The notes under the pieces are model-generated. The model searched no databases. It was not told where the DNA came from and was given only the letters and a program-made list of their open reading frames with translations. From Fibrella arboris (lineage in GTDB: Bacteria > Bacteroidota > Bacteroidia > Cytophagales > Spirosomataceae): a stretch of 64,000 bases of DNA. The stretch is taken from NCBI RefSeq assembly GCF_041321095.1, contig NZ_JBGGWE010000006.1:1-64000 (forward strand). The letters run 5' to 3'. Both the position numbers and the translations under genes were made by a program. This document shows, one piece after another, positions 49,386-58,374 of the stretch; position 1 is the stretch's first letter; each line of letters opens with the position of its first letter.

Positions 49386-49871
49386 ATGCGCTTTTTCACG
49401 TACCTGCTTGTTTTTATCCTGCTGGTTTTCGGCGTTTTATACCTCCTGACAGGCTGGAGCTTTTCGGATGGCGAACGGGCCGGCACCATTTCGAAGTTCA
49501 GCCGCCGGGGTTATCTCTTCAAAACCTATGAAGGCGTATTGAACGTAGGCGGTTTCTCGGGCGAAACCGGCTCACTGACACCCCAGTTTTTCGATTTCTC
49601 GGTGAAAGACGATGCCATTGCCAAACAAATTACCGACGCGGTGAAATCGGGCCAGCGCGTGACGCTGCATTATGAGGAGAAGATCCTCCGGTTACCCTGG
49701 AATGGCGATACGAAATACTACATTACAGCCGTCGAAACGGTTGGTCCGGCACCGGGTCAGTATGGCGTTCCAGGCCAGCAGTACCAGGCACCGCAGGGGC
49801 AGCCGCAACAGCAAATGCAGCAGGCATCGCCGCCACCACCGGTAGCCCCAGCCGCCACCGACACGTTATAA
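49386..49871 (+). CDS. Membrane-anchored conserved protein
   Basis: A 161-residue protein with one N-terminal membrane helix (YLLVFILLVFGVLYLLTGW), a beta-rich domain (DGERAGTISKFSRRGYLFKTYEG, TPQFFDFSVKDD, RVTLHYEEKILRLPWNGDTKYY) and a Gln/Pro/Ala-rich C-terminal tail. This family is widespread in Bacteroidetes and is often mislabelled 6-phosphogluconate dehydrogenase. No dehydrogenase motifs are present, and the function is unknown. Confidence 0.8.
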   Translation: MRFFTYLLVFILLVFGVLYLLTGWSFSDGERAGTISKFSRRGYLFKTYEGVLNVGGFSGETGSLTPQFFDFSVKDDAIAKQITDAVKSGQRVTLHYEEKILRLPWNGDTKYYITAVETVGPAPGQYGVPGQQYQAPQGQPQQQMQQASPPPPVAPAATDTL

Positions 49872-49942
49872 TTCTTTGTAAATCAGTAAGCATCAGGCCC
49901 GCACCGACAGACTAACGGTACGGGCCTGACCTGTTTTCTTCC

Positions 49943-50482
49943 ATGACGAATCCGTTTATCAGCCCCGCCACAACTGATGATATCCCGGCGCTGAATCAGT
50001 TGGTTAACAGTGCATACCGGGGCGACAGCTCACGCCAGGGCTGGACCACCGAAGCCGACCTGCTGGGCGGCATTCGCACAACCGAAGCAACCTTAGCCGA
50101 GCAGTTTGCCAACCCCAACGCTACCATTCTCAGGTACGTTAAAGACAATCAGCTACTGGGTTGCGTGTACCTGGAACAGAAAAGCGGCGACCTGTATCTG
50201 GGTATGCTCACGGTTGCGCCAGATGTGCAGGCAGGCGGTATAGGCCGGCAGCTGCTCGAAGCCGCCGAGCAATATGCGCGCGACAGCCAATGCCGGGCCG
50301 TAACGATGACCGTAATTTCGCAACGCCACGAACTGATTGCCTGGTACGAACGGCGCGGTTTTCAGCCAACCGGAGTCGTTCACCCTTTTCCAGACGACCC
50401 CGACCGCTTTGGCCAGCCCAAAGTGCCGCTTTCCTTTATTGAAATGGAAAAAGAGATAAGGAGTGAACGAGCGAAAGAGTGA
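49943..50482 (+). CDS. GNAT family N-acetyltransferase
   Basis: A 179-residue acetyltransferase. The acetyl-CoA motif is VAPDVQAGGIGRQLLEAAE near residue 92-108, preceded by LGCVYLEQKSGDLYLGML and followed by MTVISQRHELIAWYERRGF. The substrate is unknown. The last codons run into the left arm of an inverted repeat (50461-50542) that separates it from the bestrophin gene on the same strand. Confidence 0.9.
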   Translation: MTNPFISPATTDDIPALNQLVNSAYRGDSSRQGWTTEADLLGGIRTTEATLAEQFANPNATILRYVKDNQLLGCVYLEQKSGDLYLGMLTVAPDVQAGGIGRQLLEAAEQYARDSQCRAVTMTVISQRHELIAWYERRGFQPTGVVHPFPDDPDRFGQPKVPLSFIEMEKEIRSERAKE

Positions 50483-50542
50483 GCGCCGTTGCTCAATAAC
50501 AGTCAAGTCAACACCATTTCTTCGCTCTTTCGCCATTCACTC
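50461..50542. repeat. Intergenic inverted repeat with 7-nt units (7)
   Basis: Arms of about 20 nt (50461-50480 and 50523-50542) pair with small gaps. Left units read GAACGAG, CGAAAGA, GTGAGCG. The left arm lies inside the 3' end of the acetyltransferase coding region, so the repeat has become part of that protein's C-terminus. Confidence 0.6.
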
Positions 50543-50551
50543 GTTCGCCCT

Positions 50552-51430
50552 ATGGTTGATTATGATTCCAAAGAGTGGCTTCGGTACATCTTCTCCCTGC
50601 ATAAAGGCGATACCGCCCGGAAACTGGGCCCGGTACTGCTGGCTATGACTGCCTATTGTGGCGCAGTAGCCTATGTAGTGATTGAATACGTTCACCCCGG
50701 CCCCGATTCAGACCTGAAAAACATTGCCATCATGCACTCGTTGCTGGGGTTTGTGATTTCGACCCTGCTGGTTTTTCGCACCAATACCGCTTACGACCGC
50801 TGGTGGGAAGGGCGCAAAGCCTGGGGGAGCCTGACCAACAACTCGCGGAACCTGGCGCTAAAACTTGTTCACATGCTGGGGCCAACCGATGTGGATAGTC
50901 GGGCTTTTTTCCGGGCTATGATCCCGAATTACGCCTTCGCCCTGAAAAATCATCTGCGTGGTGATTTTCAGGCCAGTGACCTCACGGCCTGCCCCGGCTT
51001 CGACCCCGCCAGTTTGAAGCCTGCTGAACACGTACCCAATCAGGTAGCTATGTATCTGTTCAGCAAAATGGATGAACTGTATCAGGCGGGTACGTTACGG
51101 CCCGAGCATCTGCTGATCCTGAACGGTGAGTTCAGTTCGTTCACCGAAATCTGCGGTATTTGCGAGCGCATTCATACGACGCCCATTCCGTACTCGTACT
51201 CGTCATTCCTGAAAAAATTCGTGGCGGTCTACTGCCTTACCCTGCCGCTTGGGTACGTGCTGTCGCTCCACTATTGGGTTATTCCGGTGGTGGTCATCGT
51301 GTTCTATGTGCTGGCCAGTCTTGAACTGATTGCCGAAGAAATTGAAGACCCCTTCGGCACCGACGCCAACGACCTGCCCACCGAGCGTATGGCAGAAAAT
51401 ATTCGGAAGGCGGTAGGCGAATTGTTATGA
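50552..51430 (+). CDS. Bestrophin family anion channel
   Basis: A protein of about 292 residues from the ATG at 50552 (MVDYDSKEWLRYIF). The frame opens at 50489 inside the repeat, which I reject as start. Family features are LLGFVISTLLVFRTNTAYDRWWEGRKAWGSL (the highly conserved RTN-AY-RWWEGR-WG motif), PYAFALKNHLRG-type (NYAFALKNHLRGDF), ICERIHTTPIPYSYS and the C-terminal EIEDPFGTDANDLP acidic clamp. It forms a chloride- or anion-conducting inner-membrane channel. Confidence 0.94.
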   Translation: MVDYDSKEWLRYIFSLHKGDTARKLGPVLLAMTAYCGAVAYVVIEYVHPGPDSDLKNIAIMHSLLGFVISTLLVFRTNTAYDRWWEGRKAWGSLTNNSRNLALKLVHMLGPTDVDSRAFFRAMIPNYAFALKNHLRGDFQASDLTACPGFDPASLKPAEHVPNQVAMYLFSKMDELYQAGTLRPEHLLILNGEFSSFTEICGICERIHTTPIPYSYSSFLKKFVAVYCLTLPLGYVLSLHYWVIPVVVIVFYVLASLELIAEEIEDPFGTDANDLPTERMAENIRKAVGELL

Positions 51431-51436
51431 ATTACG

Positions 51437-51526
51437 TCATCTGTCTGCTGTTTACTGTTTACTGTTGCACTGCTACTCAGCAAGCATGGTGATACAGCAG
51501 CGCAACAGTAAACAGAAGACAGATGA
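51437..51526. repeat. Intergenic inverted repeat with 7-nt units (8)
   Basis: Arms 51437-51474 and 51496-51526 match except that the left arm has one extra 7-nt TTTACTG unit. It closes the gap between the convergent bestrophin and MFS genes. Confidence 0.8.
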
Positions 51527-51533
51527 CTCAACA

Positions 51534-52736
51534 TCATTTCGGCAGTCGCCAGCACAGGATACCCAGCGCCAGCAGGCTGACGGCAAACCAATAGAAAGGC
51601 AGGCTAAGCTGGATGGTTGCCAATCCGCCGTAGACGAGTGTGGTAGCCAGGCTGGCCATACCGGTCAGCGCCTGATTGAGACCGAACAATTCGCCCCGGT
51701 CCTCATCGGAGGTAAGCTTGGCCAGGAAACCACTCAGTAGCCCGTTGATGAGCGACACCAGCAGCGCATCGACCGCCACGGCAGTGTACAACAGCACCGT
51801 CGACGTACCTACATTGGCATAGATCAACTGCATGCCTACACCTACGAACGTAATGACGATCAGCACGGTACGCTTGTTGAGTTTATCGACTAGATATTTG
51901 AAATACAGCAGATTGCTCACTGCGCTCAGGCCACCGAAATAAACGAAGAAGAACGAGATCTTCTGCGCATCGAACTTCAGCGGACTCAGCGCCAGGTACG
52001 TAATAAAGTACGTTTGATACCCCAGTTGCAGCGTTGCCAGCAGCATCAGGATGGTCAGGAACCGGAACCCAGGGTGTTCTTTGTCTTTGTCAGACAGGCG
52101 TTTCCAGAGCTTTGCCACGTTCAGGTTGGCTCCTACCTCCTGCCAAACGGCTTGCCAGTCGAGCTTACTGCGCTGCTTTGTGGTTTCGCTCATCAGCAGT
52201 ACCACGCCAACGTTCACCACGCTGAGGGCAATCAGCACCCACACGACCAGCTTCGCCTGACTCGATTTATCGTTGACGAAGAAAAGCGCCAGCCCCGCCA
52301 CCATCGGTCCAAAAACGTGCCCCAGCGACACCAGCGTACTGATGTAGCCACTGTTTTTAGCCAGCTCTTCGTCGGGCGACAGGTCGGTTACCGACGAGCG
52401 CATCAGGGCGTACATCCCGTTGGTAAGGCCGTCGCTGATGCGGTTAGCGAAGAAAAAACCGGCTTTGATGGGAATCAGCAGGAGATTGGCCGCCAACGTA
52501 CCTACCGCCGATACGATCACCAGCGGTTTGCGGCCCAGCGAATCGGACAGTTTCCCCAGTAACGGCGCCGAAATCAGTTGTACGCCCAAAAACAGCGCCG
52601 TACCAACCGACAGCCACCACTCTGGATTTGAGAGATCTTTGACGAATTCGGGTCGGACGGGTCCGGTCGCTGAGCCAACTACCACATCGAGCAAGACAAT
52701 CAGGAAGATAATGGCCAGCCGCCGGTCTTTGAACAT
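51534..52736 (-). CDS. MFS transporter, TetA-like
   Basis: A protein of about 400 residues from the ATG at 52736 (MFKDRRLAIIFLIVLLDVVVG). Twelve hydrophobic segments are present, with the MFS loop motif GKLSDSLGRKPLVIVSAV between helices 2 and 3. The best general match is the TetA/multidrug efflux group (drug:H+ antiporter-1). The substrate is unknown. The frame extends to 52757 without improving the start. It is convergent with the bestrophin gene across a heptamer-type inverted repeat. The 190 bp upstream hold no visible gene. Confidence 0.92.
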   Translation of the reverse strand: MFKDRRLAIIFLIVLLDVVVGSATGPVRPEFVKDLSNPEWWLSVGTALFLGVQLISAPLLGKLSDSLGRKPLVIVSAVGTLAANLLLIPIKAGFFFANRISDGLTNGMYALMRSSVTDLSPDEELAKNSGYISTLVSLGHVFGPMVAGLALFFVNDKSSQAKLVVWVLIALSVVNVGVVLLMSETTKQRSKLDWQAVWQEVGANLNVAKLWKRLSDKDKEHPGFRFLTILMLLATLQLGYQTYFITYLALSPLKFDAQKISFFFVYFGGLSAVSNLLYFKYLVDKLNKRTVLIVITFVGVGMQLIYANVGTSTVLLYTAVAVDALLVSLINGLLSGFLAKLTSDEDRGELFGLNQALTGMASLATTLVYGGLATIQLSLPFYWFAVSLLALGILCWRLPK

Positions 52737-52943
52737 GTAGCTACAACTAAATAGCACACGAATGGGCCTATGGCACGCGGATTTTGGGATTTAAAGGGAT
52801 AAGTATGCAGATTGGATGGGTACGCGGATCAATGGATACGATTGGTGGTTTGTGGATAGTCTACGTTTGACATCAGTTTTTCGACCAACAGTCAAGAGCA
52901 GATCAAGGACAAGACACCAAACAGGGCTACCTATCCATACCGT

Positions 52944-53786
52944 TCAATGCTTCAATTTGTGAAGGACAAATTTTTCCAGCGTATTAATGGCCGGGTTGTT
53001 TGCCGTATGTTTAATCAAGGATACATGCGTATCGGCCAGATGAGGTAGCCAGACCGTATCCAGGGCCTGCAAATCATCGGGGATCATGGTTTGGGGCATG
53101 ACTGATATGCCCATTCCCGCCCGTACGGCCGCAACCGCCCCGGCATAACTGGGGCTGGAAAAAACCAGCCGCCAGGCACGGCCAGCCTCCTGTAAGGATT
53201 GAATGGCCGAAGCCCGATAAACGCAGGGCTGGGGAGCCAGCACCAGCGGGACGGGCTTTTTCAGGTCTATCAGGCTTGCATCGCCCACCCATCTGAGCGG
53301 CTCCGACCACACATCCAGACCGTTGGGGAAATCTTCTGGCTGGTTCATCTTCACCAGTACCAGATCAAACTCTTTCTTCCTGAAACGATCGAATAGATTG
53401 AGTGTCAAATCACATTCGATGTTAAGCAGAATTCTGGGATGAATTCGGGAGAAATCGGCCAACACGTCAGATAAATAAACACTGGCGAAATTCTCGGGAA
53501 GGCCAAAGCGCACTTCCCCCTCTAATTCCGGCTCTTTAAACCGGTCAAGCGCTTCCCGGTGAAGCGCAAAAATCCGACGTGCATACCCCAGAAAAATTTC
53601 GCCCTCGGGTGTCAGCGTGAAGGCTTTACCCCGTATCAGCAACACCTTCCCTAATAAGTGCTCCAGCTTGGTTATCTGCTGACTAATTGCTGATTGGGTG
53701 CGGCTTACCCGTTCGGCCGCTTTGGTGAAACTTCCCGTTTCGGCAACGGCAATGAAACACTGCAAGGCAATGGTATCGATATTCAT
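52944..53786 (-). CDS. LysR-type regulator of the dab operon
   Basis: A 280-residue LysR protein: winged helix-turn-helix in residues 1-60 (LQCFIAVAETGSFTKAAERV and RTQSAISQQITKLEHLLGK) and an effector-binding domain with ALDRFKEPELEGEVRFGLPE, VLADFSRIHPRI and AGMGISVMPQTM. It is divergent from the dabB-dabA genes with a 103-bp shared control region, and LysR (CbbR-like) genes beside dab genes are known from chemoautotrophs. It likely senses a metabolite linked to CO2 supply and activates dabBA. Confidence 0.93.
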   Translation of the reverse strand: MNIDTIALQCFIAVAETGSFTKAAERVSRTQSAISQQITKLEHLLGKVLLIRGKAFTLTPEGEIFLGYARRIFALHREALDRFKEPELEGEVRFGLPENFASVYLSDVLADFSRIHPRILLNIECDLTLNLFDRFRKKEFDLVLVKMNQPEDFPNGLDVWSEPLRWVGDASLIDLKKPVPLVLAPQPCVYRASAIQSLQEAGRAWRLVFSSPSYAGAVAAVRAGMGISVMPQTMIPDDLQALDTVWLPHLADTHVSLIKHTANNPAINTLEKFVLHKLKH

Positions 53787-53844
53787 AAGATTTTCTAATG
53801 TGAAGTATTAAAATTTCGAGTTATTCTAATATCAGGAAAGCTAA

Positions 53845-53852
53845 TACATTTG
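53845..53852 (+). promoter_or_regulatory. -7 element of the dab operon
   Basis: TACATTTG matches TAnnTTTG 37 bp before the dabB start. No TTG is visible at -33, as might be expected for a LysR-activated promoter. AT-rich sequence with TAA-N-ATTA-type LysR half-sites (for example CTAATATCAG and GCTAATAC) lies just upstream. Confidence 0.6.
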
Positions 53853-53889
53853 AGCGTTGAAACAAGTATAACTTATAAACAAACGTATA

Positions 53890-55233
53890 ATGACCCGATT
53901 TTTACCCGATAATCTGTTCCATCTTGACCGGCTGGCTATAACCCTGATGGCACTGGTTGTCTTCATTGGGGTATGCGTTGCCAGCTTTGCGTATCGGTAT
54001 CTGCAAGGCGATACGCAGTACCGACTCTTTTTCAGTCGACTGGCGGCACTGATCGGCTCGGTCATGCTTATGGTCAGTGCGGATCATCTGCTGCTGCTGC
54101 TGGTGAGCTGGTGCCTGAGTAACGGGTTGCTAGTCCGATTAATGATTCATAAAACCAGCTGGCAAGCGGCCAAAGCCGCCGGATGGCTGGCCACAAAAAA
54201 CTTCGTCTGGGGAGCCGTAGGGGTAGCCAGTGCTTTCATACTATTTTATAAAACAACCGGAGAAACCAGCATCCAGGCCCTGATTCACCAGCCTACGGGT
54301 TCTTCCACTACCTGGCTGGCTTTGAGCCTCCTGCTGCTGGGTGCCATGACCCAGTCGGCCATTTGGCCTTTCCACCGCTGGCTGCTTAGCTCGCTCAATT
54401 CGCCCACGCCGGTTTCGGCCATCATGCACGCCGGGCTAATCAACGGCGGTGGGTTTTTACTCGCTCGCTTTGCGCCCCTGTATCTGCAACGTCCAGTGCT
54501 GCTGACGGTGCTGGTCGTCCTTGGATTTGGCACCGCCCTGCTGGGCACCTTGTGGAAGCTCATGCAACCGGATGTAAAACGGATGCTGGCCTGTTCAACC
54601 ATGGGGCAGATGGGTTTTATGGTTATGCAGTGCGGACTGGGTCTATTCCCGGCTGCGGTTGCCCACCTGGTCTGGCATGGTCTCTTCAAGGCGTATCTGT
54701 TCCTCTCCAGCGGCAGTGCGGCTCAGGAAAAACGGCTAGACCAGGGCTATCCACCCAGTCCGCCTGCCTTTGGCGCTGCCCTTGTGTGCGGGTTAACCGG
54801 CAGTTTCTGTTTCGCCGTTTCCAGCGGGAAAACCTGGCTGGCTAGTGACACAACACTCGTATTGATGGGTGTGGCTTTTCTGACCGCCAGTCAATTTGCC
54901 CTGCCGATCCTTCAGTCGAAGCCGCTGCGAAGACTACCCCTGGCCCTGGTTGGTACGGGACTTTTTGGGCTGGTCTATGGCGGCAGTGTCCAGTTGATCA
55001 CCTGGTTTATGGCCCCGATGGGTTTACTGCAACCACAGCCCCTGAATGGGGTTCACCTGGCAGGCCTGCTAGCCCTGACACTAGCCTGGCTATCCCGGCT
55101 GTTCCTGCCACTAGCCGAGCCGGCAGCCGCGTGGCCCAACTGGCTACTGAAAAGCTACGTAACGGCACTCAATGCGAGCCAGCCACATCCAGACACCGTA
55201 ACTACCCACCGGAACCAGTATCAGTTTCATTAA
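53890..55233 (+). CDS. dabB: DabB, NuoL-like subunit of the DAB inorganic carbon transporter
   Basis: A 447-residue membrane protein of the NuoL/MrpA proton-translocating family with about 13 helices. The core contains SAIMHAGLINGGGFLLAR, KRMLACSTMGQMGFMVMQ and HLVWHGLFKAYLFLSSG, with the Lys and His residues used for proton movement in complex I subunits. DabB (about 450-550 residues) supplies the proton gradient to DabA for energy-coupled CO2 hydration. The gene starts the operon, with dabA 16 bases downstream and a divergent LysR gene upstream. Confidence 0.9.
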   Translation: MTRFLPDNLFHLDRLAITLMALVVFIGVCVASFAYRYLQGDTQYRLFFSRLAALIGSVMLMVSADHLLLLLVSWCLSNGLLVRLMIHKTSWQAAKAAGWLATKNFVWGAVGVASAFILFYKTTGETSIQALIHQPTGSSTTWLALSLLLLGAMTQSAIWPFHRWLLSSLNSPTPVSAIMHAGLINGGGFLLARFAPLYLQRPVLLTVLVVLGFGTALLGTLWKLMQPDVKRMLACSTMGQMGFMVMQCGLGLFPAAVAHLVWHGLFKAYLFLSSGSAAQEKRLDQGYPPSPPAFGAALVCGLTGSFCFAVSSGKTWLASDTTLVLMGVAFLTASQFALPILQSKPLRRLPLALVGTGLFGLVYGGSVQLITWFMAPMGLLQPQPLNGVHLAGLLALTLAWLSRLFLPLAEPAAAWPNWLLKSYVTALNASQPHPDTVTTHRNQYQFH

Positions 55234-55249
55234 ACCCACCTTTCCAATC

Positions 55250-57514
55250 ATGAATATAACCGTCGTGGATACAGCCGTCGTGGATACAGCCGTTTCAATC
55301 GAAGCAAACGATCAACATCTATCGCCAGCCGCCAACCTGGGTACTGTCCGGGTAGCCGACCTGGTGGCGCAAAGTTTCAAAACCATAGCGCCGTTCTGGC
55401 CCCTGAAAAACCTGATTGCGGTCAATCCGCTCCAGGGGTTCGAGGATTTACCTTTTGAGGAGGCGCTGCCCCTGGGCAGGGCCTATTTCCAGCAGGCTTC
55501 TTTACCCGAACCGATGGAAGCCATCAATCGGCAAACCATCAAATGGTTGCAGGCCTATTTTGACGATGGGCAGGCCACCTTGTCTATGCCCCTGCGTCAG
55601 AACGGGTTATATGCTGCCTGGCGACAGCTTGCCCGGTATGATACCGACTTACATGGGAACGATAAGCAAAAGCAGGAAGCGTTGACTACCCTGCCCGAAA
55701 ATCCAGTGCAGGCCATACAGATGTACCTGCTGCATGCCGACATTGCCCCCGCCAAACAAGGGCAATTTCTGACGCTGCTACTCACCACGCTGCCAGGCTG
55801 GGCCGCCTACATCCGGTACCGCACCGACTGGGCGGGGCTCGATGCCAGCCACCCCCATCCGGTGACCCAGCTCGAGTACCTGGCCATGCGGCTCATTATC
55901 ACCCAGTTGCACTGGCCGGACGCGAAAGCGTTATTGAGCTGGCATCAGGCGGCACTGGAACAGGCTCGGTCAAAACCAGATGTACTGGCGAACATCCAGC
56001 AGACCGAAAACACCTACCGCCTGCCGCTGCTTGAGCAACTGGCCGCCCAGCCCCTGACCGACACACACCCCCCCGACGCTCAGCTTGTTTTCTGTATTGA
56101 TGTTCGGTCGGAGCCGTTTCGCCGGGCACTGGAGGCCACGGGCAACTATCAGACGCTGGGGTTTGCCGGTTTCTTTGGTATCCCGGTTCAGATCACCGAT
56201 ACGGTCACGGGCCAAACGCATGCCTCCTGTCCGGTACTCCTCACGCCTAAACATACAGTTTACGAATCACCTTGTTGTAGTCCGGCTGAAAAAGAGCAGG
56301 ATAGCAGGGCATATGGGCGTCAGCTCAGGCTCAGGCAGCTCTATCAATCCCTGAAATATAGCTTCACAACGCCCTTTGGGCTGGTCGAGAGTATGGGACT
56401 GGCTAGCGGCATCTGGATGGGATTACGCAGCCTGGCCCCCGGCCTGTCATCCCGGCTTAAGCATGGTCTGAGCCAGTCGATTCGAAAACCGGTGGCGGTC
56501 ACCTCATCGCTGGCTACACTTCCGCTGGCCGACCAATGTGCGTATGCGGAAGGGGCATTGCGGTTGATGGGGCTAACCCACCATTTTGCGCCATTGGTCG
56601 TTTTCTGCGGCCATGGCAGCACGACCCGGAACAATGCCTACGCAACAGCCCTTGACTGTGGAGCCTGTGGCGGACGACACGGCGCCCCGAACGCCCGTAT
56701 TCTGGCAGGCCTGCTCAATAGTAGGGAGGTCAGAACCTATCTTGATCAGCAAGGAATTTCGATACCAGACACCACTCGTTTTATGGCGGCCGAGCATAAT
56801 ACGACCACGGATGAAGTCATGCTCTTCGGCGATGCGGCATCCGAACCATGTATAAAGTTGACGCAGGATCTGGCCAAAGCCCGGGAGACCACTAGTTCCG
56901 AGCGACTCAAACAAATGCAGCCATCCGTGGACCATAACGGTGGGGCACAGCAAACCTGGCTACGGTCGCAGGACTGGGCTCAGGTACGTCCTGAGTGGGG
57001 GCTGGCGCGTAATGCCGCCTTTATTATCGGCCCGCGTCAGCTGACGGCGGGCCTCAACCTGCACGGGCGCTCCTTTCTGCACTCCTACGACCCTACACAG
57101 GACCTATCGGGTTCATCGCTCACCACGATATTGACGGCCCCGATGGTTGTTGCCGAATGGATCAATACGCAATACCTGTTTTCGACGCTCGATAATGTGG
57201 CCTTTGGCGGGGGCAGTAAACTAACGCAGAACATCACCGGCAAGGTGGGCATCATGCAGGGGAATGCCAGTGACCTGATGACTGGCCTGCCTTTGCAATC
57301 AGTCAATGCCAGTGACGAGCTTGCCTATCATCAGCCCCAACGCCTACTGACGGTTGTCTATGCCCCCCGACCACTGCTGGATATCGTTATTCAGGCGCAA
57401 CCGGTCCTGCAAAAACTATTTGGGAACGGATGGGTGCAACTGGCCTGCATAGAGCCGAAAGATCGCCAAACGTATCAGTTAACCCGGGCACTGACGTGGC
57501 AGAAAGCGAACTAG
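55250..57514 (+). CDS. dabA: DabA (DUF2309), carbonic-anhydrase-like subunit of the DAB transporter
   Basis: A 754-residue DUF2309 protein. The zinc site of DabA is visible: Cys and Asp in FCIDVRSEPFRRALE near residue 282, His in VVFCGHGSTTRNNAY near 452 and Cys in ALDCGACGGRHGAPN near 469. These match the Cys/Asp/His/Cys set of a beta-carbonic-anhydrase-like centre that traps CO2 as bicarbonate. The start is unusual: a 15-bp exact tandem duplication (55261-55290) gives VVDTA twice. A DUF6671-type gene overlaps its 3' end. Confidence 0.95.
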   Translation: MNITVVDTAVVDTAVSIEANDQHLSPAANLGTVRVADLVAQSFKTIAPFWPLKNLIAVNPLQGFEDLPFEEALPLGRAYFQQASLPEPMEAINRQTIKWLQAYFDDGQATLSMPLRQNGLYAAWRQLARYDTDLHGNDKQKQEALTTLPENPVQAIQMYLLHADIAPAKQGQFLTLLLTTLPGWAAYIRYRTDWAGLDASHPHPVTQLEYLAMRLIITQLHWPDAKALLSWHQAALEQARSKPDVLANIQQTENTYRLPLLEQLAAQPLTDTHPPDAQLVFCIDVRSEPFRRALEATGNYQTLGFAGFFGIPVQITDTVTGQTHASCPVLLTPKHTVYESPCCSPAEKEQDSRAYGRQLRLRQLYQSLKYSFTTPFGLVESMGLASGIWMGLRSLAPGLSSRLKHGLSQSIRKPVAVTSSLATLPLADQCAYAEGALRLMGLTHHFAPLVVFCGHGSTTRNNAYATALDCGACGGRHGAPNARILAGLLNSREVRTYLDQQGISIPDTTRFMAAEHNTTTDEVMLFGDAASEPCIKLTQDLAKARETTSSERLKQMQPSVDHNGGAQQTWLRSQDWAQVRPEWGLARNAAFIIGPRQLTAGLNLHGRSFLHSYDPTQDLSGSSLTTILTAPMVVAEWINTQYLFSTLDNVAFGGGSKLTQNITGKVGIMQGNASDLMTGLPLQSVNASDELAYHQPQRLLTVVYAPRPLLDIVIQAQPVLQKLFGNGWVQLACIEPKDRQTYQLTRALTWQKAN

Positions 57515-58374
57515 AATACCCATCCGTTTATGCCGGCACTTGTATGATCCTCACCACCAGGCAGGCCAAATCGATTGCCCTGGCTCCCCCCTTTTGGAAC
57601 CAGTTAGGAGCCAGCATTCTGGAGTATGTCGTGAACACGGATCAACTGGATCCGTGTTCCGGTGAGGCAGAACGGATTGGCAGCGCCCTGGATTGCGCCC
57701 GGCGCAAATGCGAGCGGGCCCTGGATAAACTTGGCAACAGGGTCGACTACGCGTTGGCTAGTGAGGGCTGCTTTGGCCCACATCCTTTTCTTCCCTCTCA
57801 GCCCGGCAATGAAGAGGTTTTGTATTTCATTGACCGAAAACGAGGGTTCCATCTGCATGTATCGCAACTCAGTGAAAAAACGAATTACCGTATGGCTCGT
57901 TTAGAAGGCTGGGAAGCAGTACTGGCCTTTGCTCAGGCGGCTGAATTTCCATCCCATGCACTCATTGTGCGGTCGGCAGAGCGCCGATCAATCGGGCCGA
58001 CTTTCAAGGGGATTCAAACGGAGTGTGATCTGGAAGCGGCTTTCCGGGAAGTAACGCGCCATTCGCTGCGGGCTACCGTTTGGGCAGAAACGGATATGCG
58101 CGCTCAGTTTAATCCCACTCGCATGCAGGTCATTGGTGAACTGGCCACCACGCTGGCAGCACGTCTTTTGTGTGTATGCCCCAACTGCCACAACCCAGGC
58201 TGGGGGAACGTTCGTGTGGAGAAGGGGTTACCCTGCCAGGCGTGTGGCACTGAAACGAAGCTGACAAAGATGGAAATCAAGGGTTGCGTGACATGTGACT
58301 ATGAACAGATAACAGATCGTTTCGACGGGCTTAAGCAGGCTCCCCCCGGCTATTGTCCTGTTTGTAACCCATAG
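57496..58374 (+). CDS. DUF6671-type protein with C-terminal zinc ribbon
   Basis: A protein of about 292 residues. From a GTG at 57496, 19 bases inside the dabA end, the frame gives the family N-terminus (YAGTCMILTTRQAKS). The first ATG at 57544 would remove part of it. The body has GSALDCARRKCERAL, ASEGCFGPHPFLPS and HALIVRSAER. The C-terminus carries a zinc-ribbon-like set of cysteines (CPNCHNPGW, CQACGTE, GCVTCDYEQ and CPVCNP). The family is uncharacterised. Overlap with dabA implies co-translation and a role in inorganic carbon use, perhaps assembly of the zinc centre. That role is inferred. Confidence 0.8.
   Translation: MAESELEYPSVYAGTCMILTTRQAKSIALAPPFWNQLGASILEYVVNTDQLDPCSGEAERIGSALDCARRKCERALDKLGNRVDYALASEGCFGPHPFLPSQPGNEEVLYFIDRKRGFHLHVSQLSEKTNYRMARLEGWEAVLAFAQAAEFPSHALIVRSAERRSIGPTFKGIQTECDLEAAFREVTRHSLRATVWAETDMRAQFNPTRMQVIGELATTLAARLLCVCPNCHNPGWGNVRVEKGLPCQACGTETKLTKMEIKGCVTCDYEQITDRFDGLKQAPPGYCPVCNP

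Noticed and set aside
22682..51526. CRISPR array or simple transposon repeats as explanation for the intergenic repeats
   Set aside because: The repeats are inverted, not regularly spaced direct repeats, and unit sequences differ between sites. No cas genes or transposase are near them.
52014..52562. 182-residue plus-strand frame inside the MFS gene
   Set aside because: Rich in Gln, His and Arg and antisense to transmembrane helices, so it is not credible as a protein.
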